NCBI RefSeq assembly: GCF_000003815.2
Contig: NC_049986.1
Span: 24,913,883 to 24,977,882 of the forward strand
Reading direction: 5' to 3'
Length of the DNA: 64,000 nt
Source of the DNA: Branchiostoma floridae
Lineage: Eukaryota > Chordata > Leptocardii > Amphioxiformes > Branchiostomatidae
Both the position numbers and the translations under genes were made by a program. Positions 1-10,245 of the stretch are shown one piece after another; the stretch's first letter is position 1; every line of letters starts with the position of its first letter. Below the pieces are notes generated by a model. It saw only the letters and a list, made by a program, of their open reading frames with translations, did no database searches and was not told the origin of the DNA.

Positions 1-149
1 ATATTGACCCATGATTATAGGTTTGGCTGTTTGGTGTGGCTCTAACCGTAGCGATATTTGAGGGGCTGTATCACAATATCCACCTTGTGTTACCAACCCT
101 GACCCATGCTCTAAACTTTCTGTGGCCTCATGTCACCGTTCCTTAACAG

Positions 150-1295
150 GTGGTCCTTCGGGATAGTGCTGTACGAGATATGTACGCTAGGGGGCGATCC
201 TTACCCTGGGTTGTCGGTAAACGGTCTGAAAGACCGCCTACAGGCTGGATACAGGATGCCCCGACCCGAAGACTGTCCGAATGCCATGTAAGTCTACTGG
301 TTTCTGAACCAAGATTACGAGCATTCGAACAGATTGAATTGTTTCATGGAATCTCATATCAATACTAACACAAGCACCGATGGTGATAAAAAAACAGTTT
401 GTGCCTGCTCACCAGCAAACATACAGATAGTCGTGTGACATGTAACCTGATATCTTTTCATAGAATCTGCAACGTGCTCTGCGTTTTGTAAATATCATTG
501 AGGTCACTAGACAATCAGGGTTTAACAGAGATTTAGTTCATCTCACAATCGCTAGATGTAGTTTCATCCACGGGTACGACCTGATGCTGCAGTTCATTTA
601 ACAATCGCTAGATGTCACGTTTCCACAGGTACGACCTGATGCTGCAGTGTTGGCGCTGGCAACCCGTCCTGCGGCCGTCATTCCGCTCGCTGAAGGACAA
701 AATAGACAAGAATCTCGCCTTCTATGGACCCGAGTACGCCAGAACAGCCAAGTCCTCGACAGGCATTCCACCTTCTACGGACCCACGTGCAACAGTCCTA
801 CCCTCGACAGGCATCCCGCCGCCTGCAGAGCCGAGTACAACAGCTCAACCCTCGACAGACATCCTGCCTTCTACGGATCCGAGTACAACAGACCAACCCT
901 CGACAGGCATCCCGCCTTCTACAGACCAGAGTACAACAGCCCAACCCTCGACAGGCATCCCGCCTTCTACAGACCTGAGTACAACAGCCCACCCCTTGAC
1001 AGGCATCCCGCCTTCTACGGATCCGAGTACAACAGCCCAACCCTCGACAGGCATCCCGCCTTCTACGGACCCGAGTACAACAGCCCAACCCTTGACAGGC
1101 ATCCCGCCTTCTACGGAATACGAGTACAACAGCCTAACACTGGACAGGCATCCAGCCTTCTACGGACCCGAGTACTACAGCCCAACCCTCGACAGGCATC
1201 CCGCCTTCTACGGATCAGAGTACATCAGACCAACGCTCGACAGGCATCCCGCCTTCTGCAGACCCGAGCACGCTACAACAGCCCTAAGTACTTGA
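150..1295 (+). CDS. Receptor tyrosine kinase, last two exons (5' part outside window)
   Basis: Two coding exons are visible, 150-287 and 629-1295, with AG/GT borders. The first encodes kinase subdomains IX-X, starting WSFGIVLYEI with the leading G completing a Val codon, and ends in PEDCPNA. The second encodes CWRWQPVLRPSF (subdomain XI) and a C-terminal tail made of about eleven 48-bp minisatellite units. Both exons match the corresponding exons at 52566-53554 almost residue for residue; the 138-nt exon has the same length in both. The tail starts in a Ser/Thr/Pro-rich frame (STGIPPSTDPSTT). A +1 insertion near 1113 then switches it to a Tyr-rich frame (LDRHPAFYGPEYNSP) before the stop at 1293-1295. 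It is the 3' end of a paralogue of the 34122-53554 receptor. Its ectodomain cannot be seen, so it could in principle differ. Confidence 0.85.
288..628 (+). other. Intron with a disabled duplicate of the next exon's start
   Basis: GTAAGT donor at 288 and CACAG acceptor ending at 628. A duplicated copy of the acceptor and exon start lies at about 566-600, but its acceptor reads CACGG instead of CACAG. The equivalent decoy in the paralogous intron at 53001-53031 keeps a good AG. Confidence 0.75.
752..1262 (+). repeat. 48-bp coding minisatellite in the RTK tail, about 11 units
   Basis: Tandem units contain a recurring GACAGGCATCCCGCC core every 48 bp (near 757, 802, 850, 898, 946, 994, 1042, 1090, 1139, 1187, 1236). 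The array is open in several frames on both strands, so the opposite-strand ORFs here are artefacts of the repeat. Because 48 is a multiple of three, gain or loss of units keeps the frame. One unit near 1113 carries an extra base and shifts it. Confidence 0.9.
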
Positions 1296-2675
1296 TATGA
1301 CCCCTAGGTAGTCTACAACATGATGTAGCTATACCGACTAGAAGTATCGAAGAGGTCGCACTGAAATTCCGTTTTATTTCATATCTTCTGTTCTGTACAT
1401 GCTGTGGTCTACGTTTTCGCCATCTATCAGTATGTTTTTGTACTGCAGCAGCTTTTTGCTTAGAATTTATGAAAGAGGAAAACTCAAGAAAAGACCAATG
1501 CATGATCTGGGGTATGTATATAGCTTAGGTAGAGATGTACACATTATTTGCAAATTAGACCTTAAGTTGCATAACTAATGAACGGAGGTTATTATTCCGT
1601 TGTTTTCTATGGCGCGATATTTCCAATATCAGAAAGGGAAATTTATGCAAGAACTTAGTGGCAAATCATGGAAACGTCATACTAGTGACATTGGTAAGTT
1701 AATGAAGGGTGAATATAACTATGCAAAGATTATACAAATGTAGATATCACTTTCAAACAAGGAAATTTTAGAATAGCATTCTTAAAAGGAAAGTTTTACA
1801 TTTGTGACATTTGTAGGGATAACAGTATAAATATACATAGATTATGCGAATTAGCTGATAATTAACATTACAAAAGCTTTGGAAAATTATGGAGATATGG
1901 GATCTAGGAACAACTGATTACTATATTGTATACTCTAGGACGAAGGTGCACACGTCAGTTGTGACGGACCAAAGTTGAATGAATATTTTTTGACAGTATA
2001 CGTCCGTTTTCTCATGACAGTTTTGTATTCTCATGCAGTTTTTTTGTTTTGTTTTGTGCAATTACTAACAAGAGAGAAAGGAACAAGAGATTTCTTTCTG
2101 GTGGTATTATGGAACCCCCTCTCAACCACACGTCCGTACTCCGTGCAATTCCGCGGTGTGATACAATTACGATATTGCGTTTTTGGCAGGACAAGAGAGA
2201 CAAAAAGATACACAAAAGAAGTTGCAAAGGTCAGCTGTACCAGCAACATGTAACCGGAGAAAATAATGCTTTGATCATTTGTCAAATTAGTATCGCTTGT
2301 GAAATGGCAGTAAACGTGGCGGTATCATGGTAATAGATGTTACATACTTATCTAGTGTGTGTGTTTTATTATGATGTATTACACGGACTACATACTTATC
2401 TGGTGTGTGTTTGTGTTTTGTTATGTTGTAATAGACGTACTGCAACTCGGCGCTTTAATGATGTGGAAGTGAGATACTTTCCTCAGTATAAAATACCAGA
2501 CTTAGTGTAAGATTTGCTCACAGCATGCTATATTTGAACGTGCCTGAACGGGCTTATTATCCGATACCTGTGGACAAACACACGAACTCCAAGAGCGTCA
2601 ACAGACTAACGTGACTAGATCGTGACTGTAAGGTTAAAACAACTGTACCATCCCTGATACGGCTTTGATACAGAG

Positions 2676-2748
<73 letters not shown>

Positions 2749-3975
2749 CTTAAACTAGTTTTACTGGGGTTAAGTTCGAAAATGTTTCAATCTTTTGTGT
2801 GCCTTTTTAATCTAAGAGTTTGTGGAATATGTTAAGCAGAAAAGATAACGTAACTTTTGTATCTTTAGATATCTATGCTGGCGGCTAGCAGAATATCTAT
2901 ACATGTGATTTAGACGGTACAGAGAATACAGACTTGTTTTCAATGAAGTTTGTTTCTTGTGTCTTTACTGATCAAACAGGAAGTCCGTACATATAAGATG
3001 TGGCAGCACTTTTGTACCGCGTGCTTTTCTGGGGAAAGGGGTTCCCGGGAACTAAATTTGACATGGTCAAAACGGCGTTTTTTTCCAATGTTTACTTTGT
3101 GATTGAAATTTTCAGGGATCCAAATGTCGAACTAAGACTTTGCCCTTGTTTGCCATCAAACATAGTATTGGCCATAGTTATTACGTCATGTGATGAACAG
3201 TATGACGTCACCTGTAGCTGGAGTTATGGGGAGCGAAGCAACATAAAGATTTCGTACGAAAAACGAAGAGAACACTGAAAAATTAAGTAAAGAACTTTAT
3301 TTTCCTTTTCACTCATATTACACTTCATCTATCATCTGCTAACTCTGTAGACTCGTTAAATAAATATGGCATATTTCATATTAATATCTCATCTCTTAAA
3401 GCTTTCATAACAATATGTACAGTCCTTTGAATATAAAGTATGCACAACACTGGAAACGTCTTGTAAGAATTAGTGTCTTTTTTCTCCGCCTTGAAGACAG
3501 AAAAGTCGCGCTGTTAAACAGCAGGCCACACAAGATAAACTATAGGGATAACAGCAACTGGAGGGTCTGAATTTCGTGCAAAACTTTCCCACTAAAACAT
3601 ACATTCTTATTAACGGTCTATCACTTTTTTGTGCTTTTAGAAAGTGCTAGAACACAATCACAGTAACTTCTTGATTTAAAGCAAAACGTCTCCAAAGGTC
3701 TTGAGTTTGTGGGAAAGTAAAAACACAAAACATGCGCTGATGTTGTCCCTACAACCCAGCTTGTGCGGTCACAGTAACCTCTTGAAAAGGTCATTTAAGG
3801 TACTAGTATCATTTAAGGTACTAGTATCATTTAAGGTACTAGTATCTCACTATCTGTTCTAAAACTCCGGCCTTAGACCAGAATGTTCCGTTTCGATCTA
3901 TCCTAACTTCTGCACAGTTCCGTCTGACTACACATCGTTTGTACCTGGTGATTATAAGGGCATCAAGTCCTTAAG
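1296..3975. repeat. 3' flank of the RTK, segmentally duplicated at 53555-56512
   Basis: There is no convincing gene. The sequence aligns by eye over most of its length with 53555-56512, with indels on both sides: about 95 bp only here near 2527-2622, and about 250 bp only in the other copy near 54165-54430. Small ORFs at 1975-2333 and 3000-3278 recur in diverged form in the other copy but show no domain or codon-level conservation. An AT dinucleotide tract occupies about 2676-2743. A perfect 18-bp triplication (core TTTAAGGTACTAGTATC) lies at about 3795-3846. Confidence 0.8.
2676..2743. repeat. (AT)n microsatellite
   Basis: About 34 AT dinucleotides in an uninterrupted run. The duplicated flank carries the corresponding tract at 55059-55116, somewhat shorter. 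Confidence 0.95.
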
Positions 3976-4303
3976 AAATAAATATAGATTTTATTTACAA
4001 CCGTAAAACACATGATTATGGCTATCTAATGATTAAAAAAATACAACAACAAATACATAGAAATAGTGAGACTGGTTGCGCCAAAACGTTCTGCTACGGA
4101 TGGCCCATTGCTCACTGTTTTTGATATTCTAGATAACTTTATACAGTTCTGTCTTACTTGCATTTTATTGTTCTCTTTTCTCGGATCGAAAGATGTCGAG
4201 GTGCCACGCTCCTGGAGCAAGCGGCTTGTGAGTGTGAGTGAGTGAGTTTCTCGGGTCGATCGGGTAAAATGTACGTCCCAAGAATGTGTTTTGGTCTTTT
4301 AAG

Positions 4304-4357
4304 ACCACCGATGTAGCTCATTGACAGTTAAAACTGTCAATGAGCTACATCGGTGGT
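4304..4357. repeat. Perfect 26-bp inverted repeat with 2-nt loop, just 3' of the TPR gene
   Basis: Bases 4304-4329 are the exact reverse complement of 4332-4357, separated by AA. On the minus strand it lies 52-105 bases past the stop codon of the TPR gene, so it would fold as a 26-bp hairpin in that 3' UTR. It could instead be a very short foldback transposon remnant. Confidence 0.9.
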
Positions 4358-4408
4358 ATATTCCACAGAATGGCGCTTAGCTGACTAATTCCGATAATTA
4401 TACGCCGC

Positions 4409-7400
4409 CTAGTCATTAGTCGCTAGTTGCTGTTTCATCTCATGCGCCTGTTTTATGAAGTCGGCTGCTTTCACGTAATCACCGAGGGGAACCAAGGCCG
4501 CTGCGATGTCGCTGAGTGAGGTGACGATGTCGGGATGGGCTGTGTTCTCCCCATAGATACGTTTCTGCATGTGCAGTGCCTGCTGACAATAGTCCAGGGC
4601 CTTTTTGTAATCCCCCAGGTTGTCCCAGGTATGACCCAAGTTGCCCAGAGTCCTGGCAATATCGTGATGTCCTGCATCCGGACCGTAGATACGGCGGTAC
4701 ATGTGAAGCGACTGCTGACAGTAGTCCAGCGCTTTTCTGTGATCCCCCATGCCGTTACAGGCAGTCCCCAAGTTGTCTAGAAGACCTGCAATGTCTGAAT
4801 GCGCCGTGTTGGAACCGTGTATATCCCTGTACATCTGCAGCGCCTGTTCAAAGCAGTCTAGTGCTTTTGTGCGGTTGCCCATTTCACTCCAGAGCGTCGC
4901 TAGCGCATGGAGAGCACTGGCGGTGCTTTTATGTGGTGTGCTTGGCCCATAGATCCTTCTAAACACCAGCAGAGACTCCGCTAAACATGGGATTGCTTTC
5001 TTGTGTTCGGATAGTTTCCCCCAGTTGCACCCGAGATTCTTCAGGCTCACGGCGATGTCAAGATGCACGTCACCGTAGAGCGTCCTCGTCATCTCCAGCC
5101 CCTGTTGCAGGTAGAGCACCGCCCGTTTTGGGTCCACGTCGTGCCAGGATGCTCCTAGGTTGTTGAGTAAAGTTGCGATGTCAGGATGCGCTGTAGTCTC
5201 GCCATGGATGCTTCTCTGTATCTGTAATGCCTGTTCTGTGTAGTTAATAGCCGCNNNNNNNNNNNNNNNNNNNNNNNNNNNNNNNNNNNNNNNNNNNNNN
5301 NNNNNNNNNNNNNNNNNNNNNNNNNNNNNNNNNNNNNNNNNNNNNNNNNNNNNNCGCGCCAGGCGGAGCCTAGGTTAGACAGACAGGACGCAATGGTGGA
5401 ATGTGCTGTGTTCTGTCCATATAGACTTTTCTTCATCTTCAGGGCTTCTTCAAAATAGCCTACGGCCTTCTTATAGTCCCCGGTCCCGTGCCAGGCTATA
5501 CCGATGTCCTGAAGTAGAGTGGCAATGTCCGGATGTTCTGTTCTCGTACCATGGACCCGTATCATCTGCAGTGCCTCTTCGAACCGCCTGAGGGCCTTCT
5601 CGGGATCCCCGAGCTTGATGAAGGCTGCCCCTAGCGAGCTGAGCGCGATGGACATGTCGGAATGTGCAGCACCCGGCCCGTAAACCTGCCGACACATGTC
5701 CAGGCCCTTCTCCAAGTAGTTGATGATGGCCTTTGCATAATCAGCTAATCTGTACCACGCTATTCCCATATTGATGAGTGAGCTGGCAATGTCAGCATGA
5801 CAAACGCTTGGAGCGTGAGCTTTCTGAAGCATTTGCAATGCCCGTTCAAAGTGGATGATTGCTTTTCTGTGATCTCCAGAATTCTGGCAAGCTGACCCCA
5901 ATTTACTGAGTACTACAGCCGTTTCCGGCCCATCTAAGTTTCTGTCCAGATCCAAGGCCGTTTGGAAGCATCTGATTGCGTCCTTATACCCCAAGGAAAG
6001 GTACATTTCCCCTTTTGCCGCCGGGGAATTCACAAATAAGGTAACGTCCCGTAACTGACAACCGTGCTCTATGGAAAATTGTCGTTTTGACAACAAGCGC
6101 TTCAGGGGAACTGATGTGAAGTAATATCTGAACAGCTGATTCACTTCAGAAATGTAAAGCACGTTTTGTAATTCAGTGGTTTGCTGATCACTGCCGTTCT
6201 GTAATGCAGGCATTGCCGACAGAGCTGACAGGTTTTCCTTCTGGCCGCCATTTGCAATGTAGGTTCTCAGCCTGAGTTCTGCTGATATACTGACCAGCAC
6301 GTTCAAGTGATGCGAGTTTTCTGCACTAAGAACCTCTTTCTCTTTCATTTCTTCTACTGTTTTCCAAACTGTAGATGGTAGGATGTTAGAAAAAAGAGCC
6401 AAACAGTCCACTGCAACTGACGGGAATCGGTAGATTTGCTTCTTCACGTCCAGAAGCTGATCACAAAGTCCCTGATCTGGGGTTTTCACCAGATTCTCGC
6501 GCAACGTCTCTTCCGCGAGTCGCCTGGCCATTTCCCCACAGTTGCTCTGCAATGTCTCTGCTACAATGTCATCGAAGTCATCTACCAAACCCTGCTGTCC
6601 TGCTATCAAACAAACATTTCTCAAAACGTTGGCTAGGTGATATCCTTCCTTCAGGTACAGTGAAATGTCCTTTTCTAAGGTACCCGCCATGCTCCTTGGT
6701 GTGCGAATGAGTTCACTGGCCATGGGTGGTTCAGTCGAAGGTCCCTGTCTGCCCAGTGGGGTCTTACTTGCTTTCGGCATGGAGCCATCAAATGCAAACC
6801 CACGGGGTGTAACAGAGTCGTAGAACCAGTTGTCTAGTGGGTCGTCTGAGTAGAAGTCATTCAGACTTGTTATCCCCATGGCTGGGAGGATGGTTTCTCC
6901 CAGGTTGACCACCTTGAGGTGCAGGTAGTGAGTCAGTCGCCGGAAATACGCGACATTTGCTTCATTTTCTTCCTCTATCAAGATGGCGAACTCCAGGTCT
7001 GAGTATGGAGTGACCAGTCCTGTGGCCTGTGAACCCAAACCTATCAGGGCATACTTACAGGGAGGGGGACCCATCATTGCGATACACTCATCTACTAGCT
7101 GCCCAATGAACACCTTTCTATCTCCTGCAATCTTCTCAAACAGCTGTCTGACAGCGTCAGCTCGCTTGGCTTCTATCTCTCTTGCTGACTGACTTTCCTC
7201 ATCATGTATGTAGGGATTCAAATCTCTATCGATTGTATCCATTTCCCGTTTGATTTGGCCCCGGATTTTCTTAAGCTCATCCTTATGTTTACAAGTGTTA
7301 TCTACATGCACTCTGTCAGTGATAGCATCTATAGCTAAGACATACTTAAGAAACAATCTTTCAGCTTCTGTAACTGCTTTGTTAAGCTTGCGTCTTAATG

Positions 7401-8942
7401 CTTTCTTCTTCGACCTGGCCACTGCTGCCTGGTACAGCGCCGCCGCCTTGACAAAGTCTCCCCCGTCTCCTGTTTGACAGCCTCGCCTGCAGTAGACATC
7501 GCCCAACTTCTGTAGGGGTGGGACCTCTTTTTCATATTGTAGACCTGTGGGATCTGCAGGGAAATGTAAAAGAATACATTTCTCATGACCAAAAAAGCTA
7601 CATATCATGAAAACTGACAATCAAACCAATAAATGCCACATTTGAGGTACATGTATATGGCAAATTATTATTCCTGGGTTCCTATTTCAGATGGTTTACA
7701 AGCTACCAAGGTCTGATTTACTTGTTAAAATCTCACTTTCCCTTAGCTTGTAGACGTTACTGTAGTGTAGTTTTTTTTTCCATTCATACGCAGGGCTCGA
7801 AATTCATTTTTGGGATTAGGTGCACTGGTGCACCCTGCTTTAAAAATTGGGTGAAATTTTGGGTGCACCACTTAAATTGAAGTAATAGCCTAATAATAAA
7901 ACTTAGTTACAACTTAACAAGCTATCAAATTCTTAAACATGTACTATGACAGACATTTGTATTATCTTTCTAACACTTAGATGTCAAGAATATGATGTAA
8001 ACTAGTATACTTTGATATCTTTACATACATAAACCTAAGAAAATATTTGGGTACACCCTGTGCACCCACAGAAAATAATTGGGTGCCTAGCTCAAATTTT
8101 GGGTGCACCTGGGTGCACATGCACCCAGTATTTCGAGCCCTGATACGTCTAATTAAGATATATTCAGTCTGTAATCTACATGCGCAAAATTGTTCCAAGA
8201 TAAGTTCTTTCCTACCTCTGACATGTACAAGCTTGAGTGCATCTGCAAAGTGCTGCTCTGCCGAGTCCAGGTCTCCCCCAAGTAGAGCCTCATCACCTTT
8301 CTGTAGGTGTTCTCTGTACTGGCTGGAGAAATTTTACAAAACAGATCACGGTAAATAGGGTGTAGTACAGATTGGACAGAAAGATGTCACAGATTTTGGT
8401 GTTAAATGCCGACGCACATAGACAGTACTTGATTCGTTACACAATTCAGTGACAGTCACATTTCTCAAACATTTTATGTATGTTAATTTTTTTATATCTT
8501 TTTATACTACATGTACTATTTCGTCATCAATTCATCGGTGTCCTATAAGAATACGGGCTGGTGTAATGTTCAGAAGAAGTACTGAACCATGTATGCATTG
8601 GTACGTTCCACCGTCGACATAAGTTTAAAAAAAGAGTTAATTTCACAATTTTTGAATGTTTTCTTTCCAATGAAGAAAGCAACACAGCATTATCGACGTC
8701 ATTTATCAATTATCACAATAAATACAATACAAGCTTTATTGACACGACAAAAAGTACAGTGACTTTTGTATGATCAACTAGAAAATTACAATAGACATTA
8801 GCTTTTTGTGAACTAAAGTGACTTACTTTGATATATCTGCAACAAGACAGCCTTCAGATGTGATGGAGGTTGTGACCTTGACCAGTCTGTTTTCATTGGT
8901 CATCTCATTTCTAGTCGCCAATTTGTTGTTTTGTAGAGTCAT
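4409..8942 (-). CDS. Nucleotidyltransferase (DUF294/GlnD-like) plus TPR protein, interrupted by an assembly gap
   Basis: Coding exons on the minus strand are 8942-8827, 8322-8216 and 7553-4409. Intron phases match: AA|C after exon 1 and G|AT after exon 2. The start is an ATG directly after an acceptor, implying an upstream non-coding exon. The N-terminal part has a helical TPR-like segment. It is followed by a nucleotidyltransferase core, [20 protein letters not shown], fitting the G-S...D-x-E metal-binding pattern of GlnD-type enzymes. Next comes a helical segment ([14 protein letters not shown]...LRLRTY) like the DUF294 C-terminal region. The C-terminal half is about ten 42-residue kinesin-light-chain-like TPRs ([17 protein letters not shown] type). 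A 100-N block at 5255-5354 interrupts one repeat. The frame on each side is open, but they are not in register across the arbitrary gap size. It ends at a TAG, 4409-4411. Substrate is unknown. Confidence 0.85.
5255..5354. other. Assembly gap, exactly 100 N, inside a TPR exon
   Basis: A round 100-base N block, so the true size is unknown. The two sides of the TPR exon are in different frames across it only because the size is arbitrary. One or more TPR repeats are probably missing. Confidence 0.95.
7791..8142. mobile_element. MITE with CAGGGCTCGAAAT termini, inside TPR gene intron
   Basis: Terminal inverted repeats CAGGGCTCGAAAT (7791) and ATTTCGAGCCCTG (ends 8142). They are flanked by the direct repeat ATACG at 7786-7790 and 8143-8147. 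Internal GGGTGCACC-type subterminal repeats occur near both ends, and there is no transposase. The termini resemble hAT-type MITEs, but hAT elements usually leave 8-bp duplications and only 5 bp are visible here. Superfamily is left open. Confidence 0.75.
8216..8322 (-). CDS. TPR/nucleotidyltransferase gene, second coding exon
   Basis: Minus-strand CTCCAG acceptor and GTAGGA donor flank 107 bases encoding [20 protein letters not shown] and about 15 further residues ending in KLVHVR. This is a typical TPR helix pair. It joins in phase 1 to the [11 protein letters not shown] start of the large exon at 7553. Confidence 0.75.
8827..8942 (-). CDS. TPR/nucleotidyltransferase gene, first coding exon
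   Basis: Read on the minus strand, TTTTTGCAG is followed at once by ATG ACT CTA. The exon encodes [16 protein letters not shown]... and ends TCA AA before GTAAGT. It joins in phase 2 to the 8322-8216 exon, giving an Asn codon. It is too short to appear as a full ORF. Confidence 0.75.
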
Positions 8943-10061
8943 CTGCAAAAACAAACACCACATGTTCCAGCTGCCATGGCACAGTTTCACATCATGCTAT
9001 TCACATCGCACCCACCCACACCCCGAGTTGGGGGGGGGGGTGCTGTTGGGCTGACGCTTAACGTTTAAGTTAACAAGACTGTAAGGATTAACACGCTTTC
9101 CTTATACACACACAGCTTGATTTGGGTGTCGTAATCGGTCTGTCTACATGACCCCCTGACGTCATTGTGTATACCTGCTGCCGACGAGTACTGGATCAGG
9201 TGTCCTTAGTAAACTATGACATCATTGGTGAAGCATTGCCTAAAATACCCGGGACTTTCCAGCCGTTTGAAATACGGTTACCGACAGTTTCAAGCAGACG
9301 AGGTACTAATGACCAACCGTCACAAAAAGTAACGGTCAAATTCAAACAATTTCTGTTGGTTGCCGATGTTTTAAAGTAAAGTCAGCAGTGGAACTTCCCT
9401 CGTTCGTTCACCTTCAAGCTGCTACTGTATATATGATATAACGTATAAGATTGCTTGAGATTTTAAACTTACACTACCTGCACCAGTTTTTTCCCCGAGA
9501 TTTTGTGTGTGTGTGTGGGGGGGGGGGGGGGTGGCAGGTGACACAAACCTTAAAAAATGTAGACGTCCCGGTACATGTCTTGAATTTAGTAGAAGAGATT
9601 GTCAATTTTATCTTCAGAAGTTATAAATTATAAATCGGTACCCAGACTTGGACAGATTTCCTCCTGCATGCTCATTTGCACATTATTTGAAGTGCATTTG
9701 TAGCTATTTTTTCCTAACAGTTTTTGACGTTAAGGTTAACAAGACAGCAATGATTAACACGCATCCCTATACATGTGTACACACAGAGAGCTAGATTTGG
9801 GTGTCGTGATCGGCAAAACAGTAACACAAACGGACATCCCGTTTTAATTTGGGCGTTCGGCTACGATAACGAAGTTCAACACTTAACGATGAATTAAGGA
9901 TGACAAATAAATTGCTACGTTGAATGAAAGCTAGAATTAACGCTTCACGAATAATAAATTGTCGACAACGCTAAACGTTGAATTTGAGCGGGTAGGCTAC
10001 AATTGGCTGTGATTTGAAATAGCTCGAACGCCATTCACTACTTATACAGTTCAAAACTCAC
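8943..10061. other. Probable first intron of the TPR gene; contains duplicated blocks
   Basis: No coding signal. Blocks recur: 9058-9140 resembles 9729-9815 (shared GTTAACAAGAC and TTTGGGTGTCGT), and 9150-9280 resembles 10433-10550 (shared GAAGCATTGCCTAAAATACC). Homopolymer G runs lie at about 9030 and 9518. A perfect CRE-like TGACGTCA lies at 9157-9164. Confidence 0.55.
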
Positions 10062-10245
10062 CTTTTTGCCACCTCTTGAGTTGATAAATAAGTCTTAGAG
10101 CTTCTGCAGTCTGTGTGCCAGACTGGTCACGCTGTGGTGGTATGGTATTTTGGTAGGGTCCTACTTTTCCACCTCAGCTCAGTCAAGTCCTGCCCTACGT
10201 GACCAGCGATGACCAACGGCACAGGTGTGCTTGAGACCGCAGAAC
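10062..10245 (-). promoter_or_regulatory. Candidate 5' non-coding exon and promoter side of the TPR gene
   Basis: On the minus strand GGCAAAAAG is followed by GTGAGTTTTG at 10061, a strong donor. The first coding exon begins with ATG right after its acceptor and therefore needs an upstream exon. The upper limit is a guess, because no TATA box or start site could be recognised. Confidence 0.35.

Noticed and set aside
798-1129. Two minus-strand Cys/Arg- and Gly-rich ORFs over the RTK tail
   Set aside because: They are the reverse reading of the 48-bp minisatellite, which is open in several frames. The same occurs at 53108-53521.
1975-2333. ORFs with GGIMEPPLNHTSVLRAIPR, also present in diverged form at 54530-54712
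   Set aside because: Similarity is explained by the segmental duplication. Frames differ at the ends and indels are not in threes.
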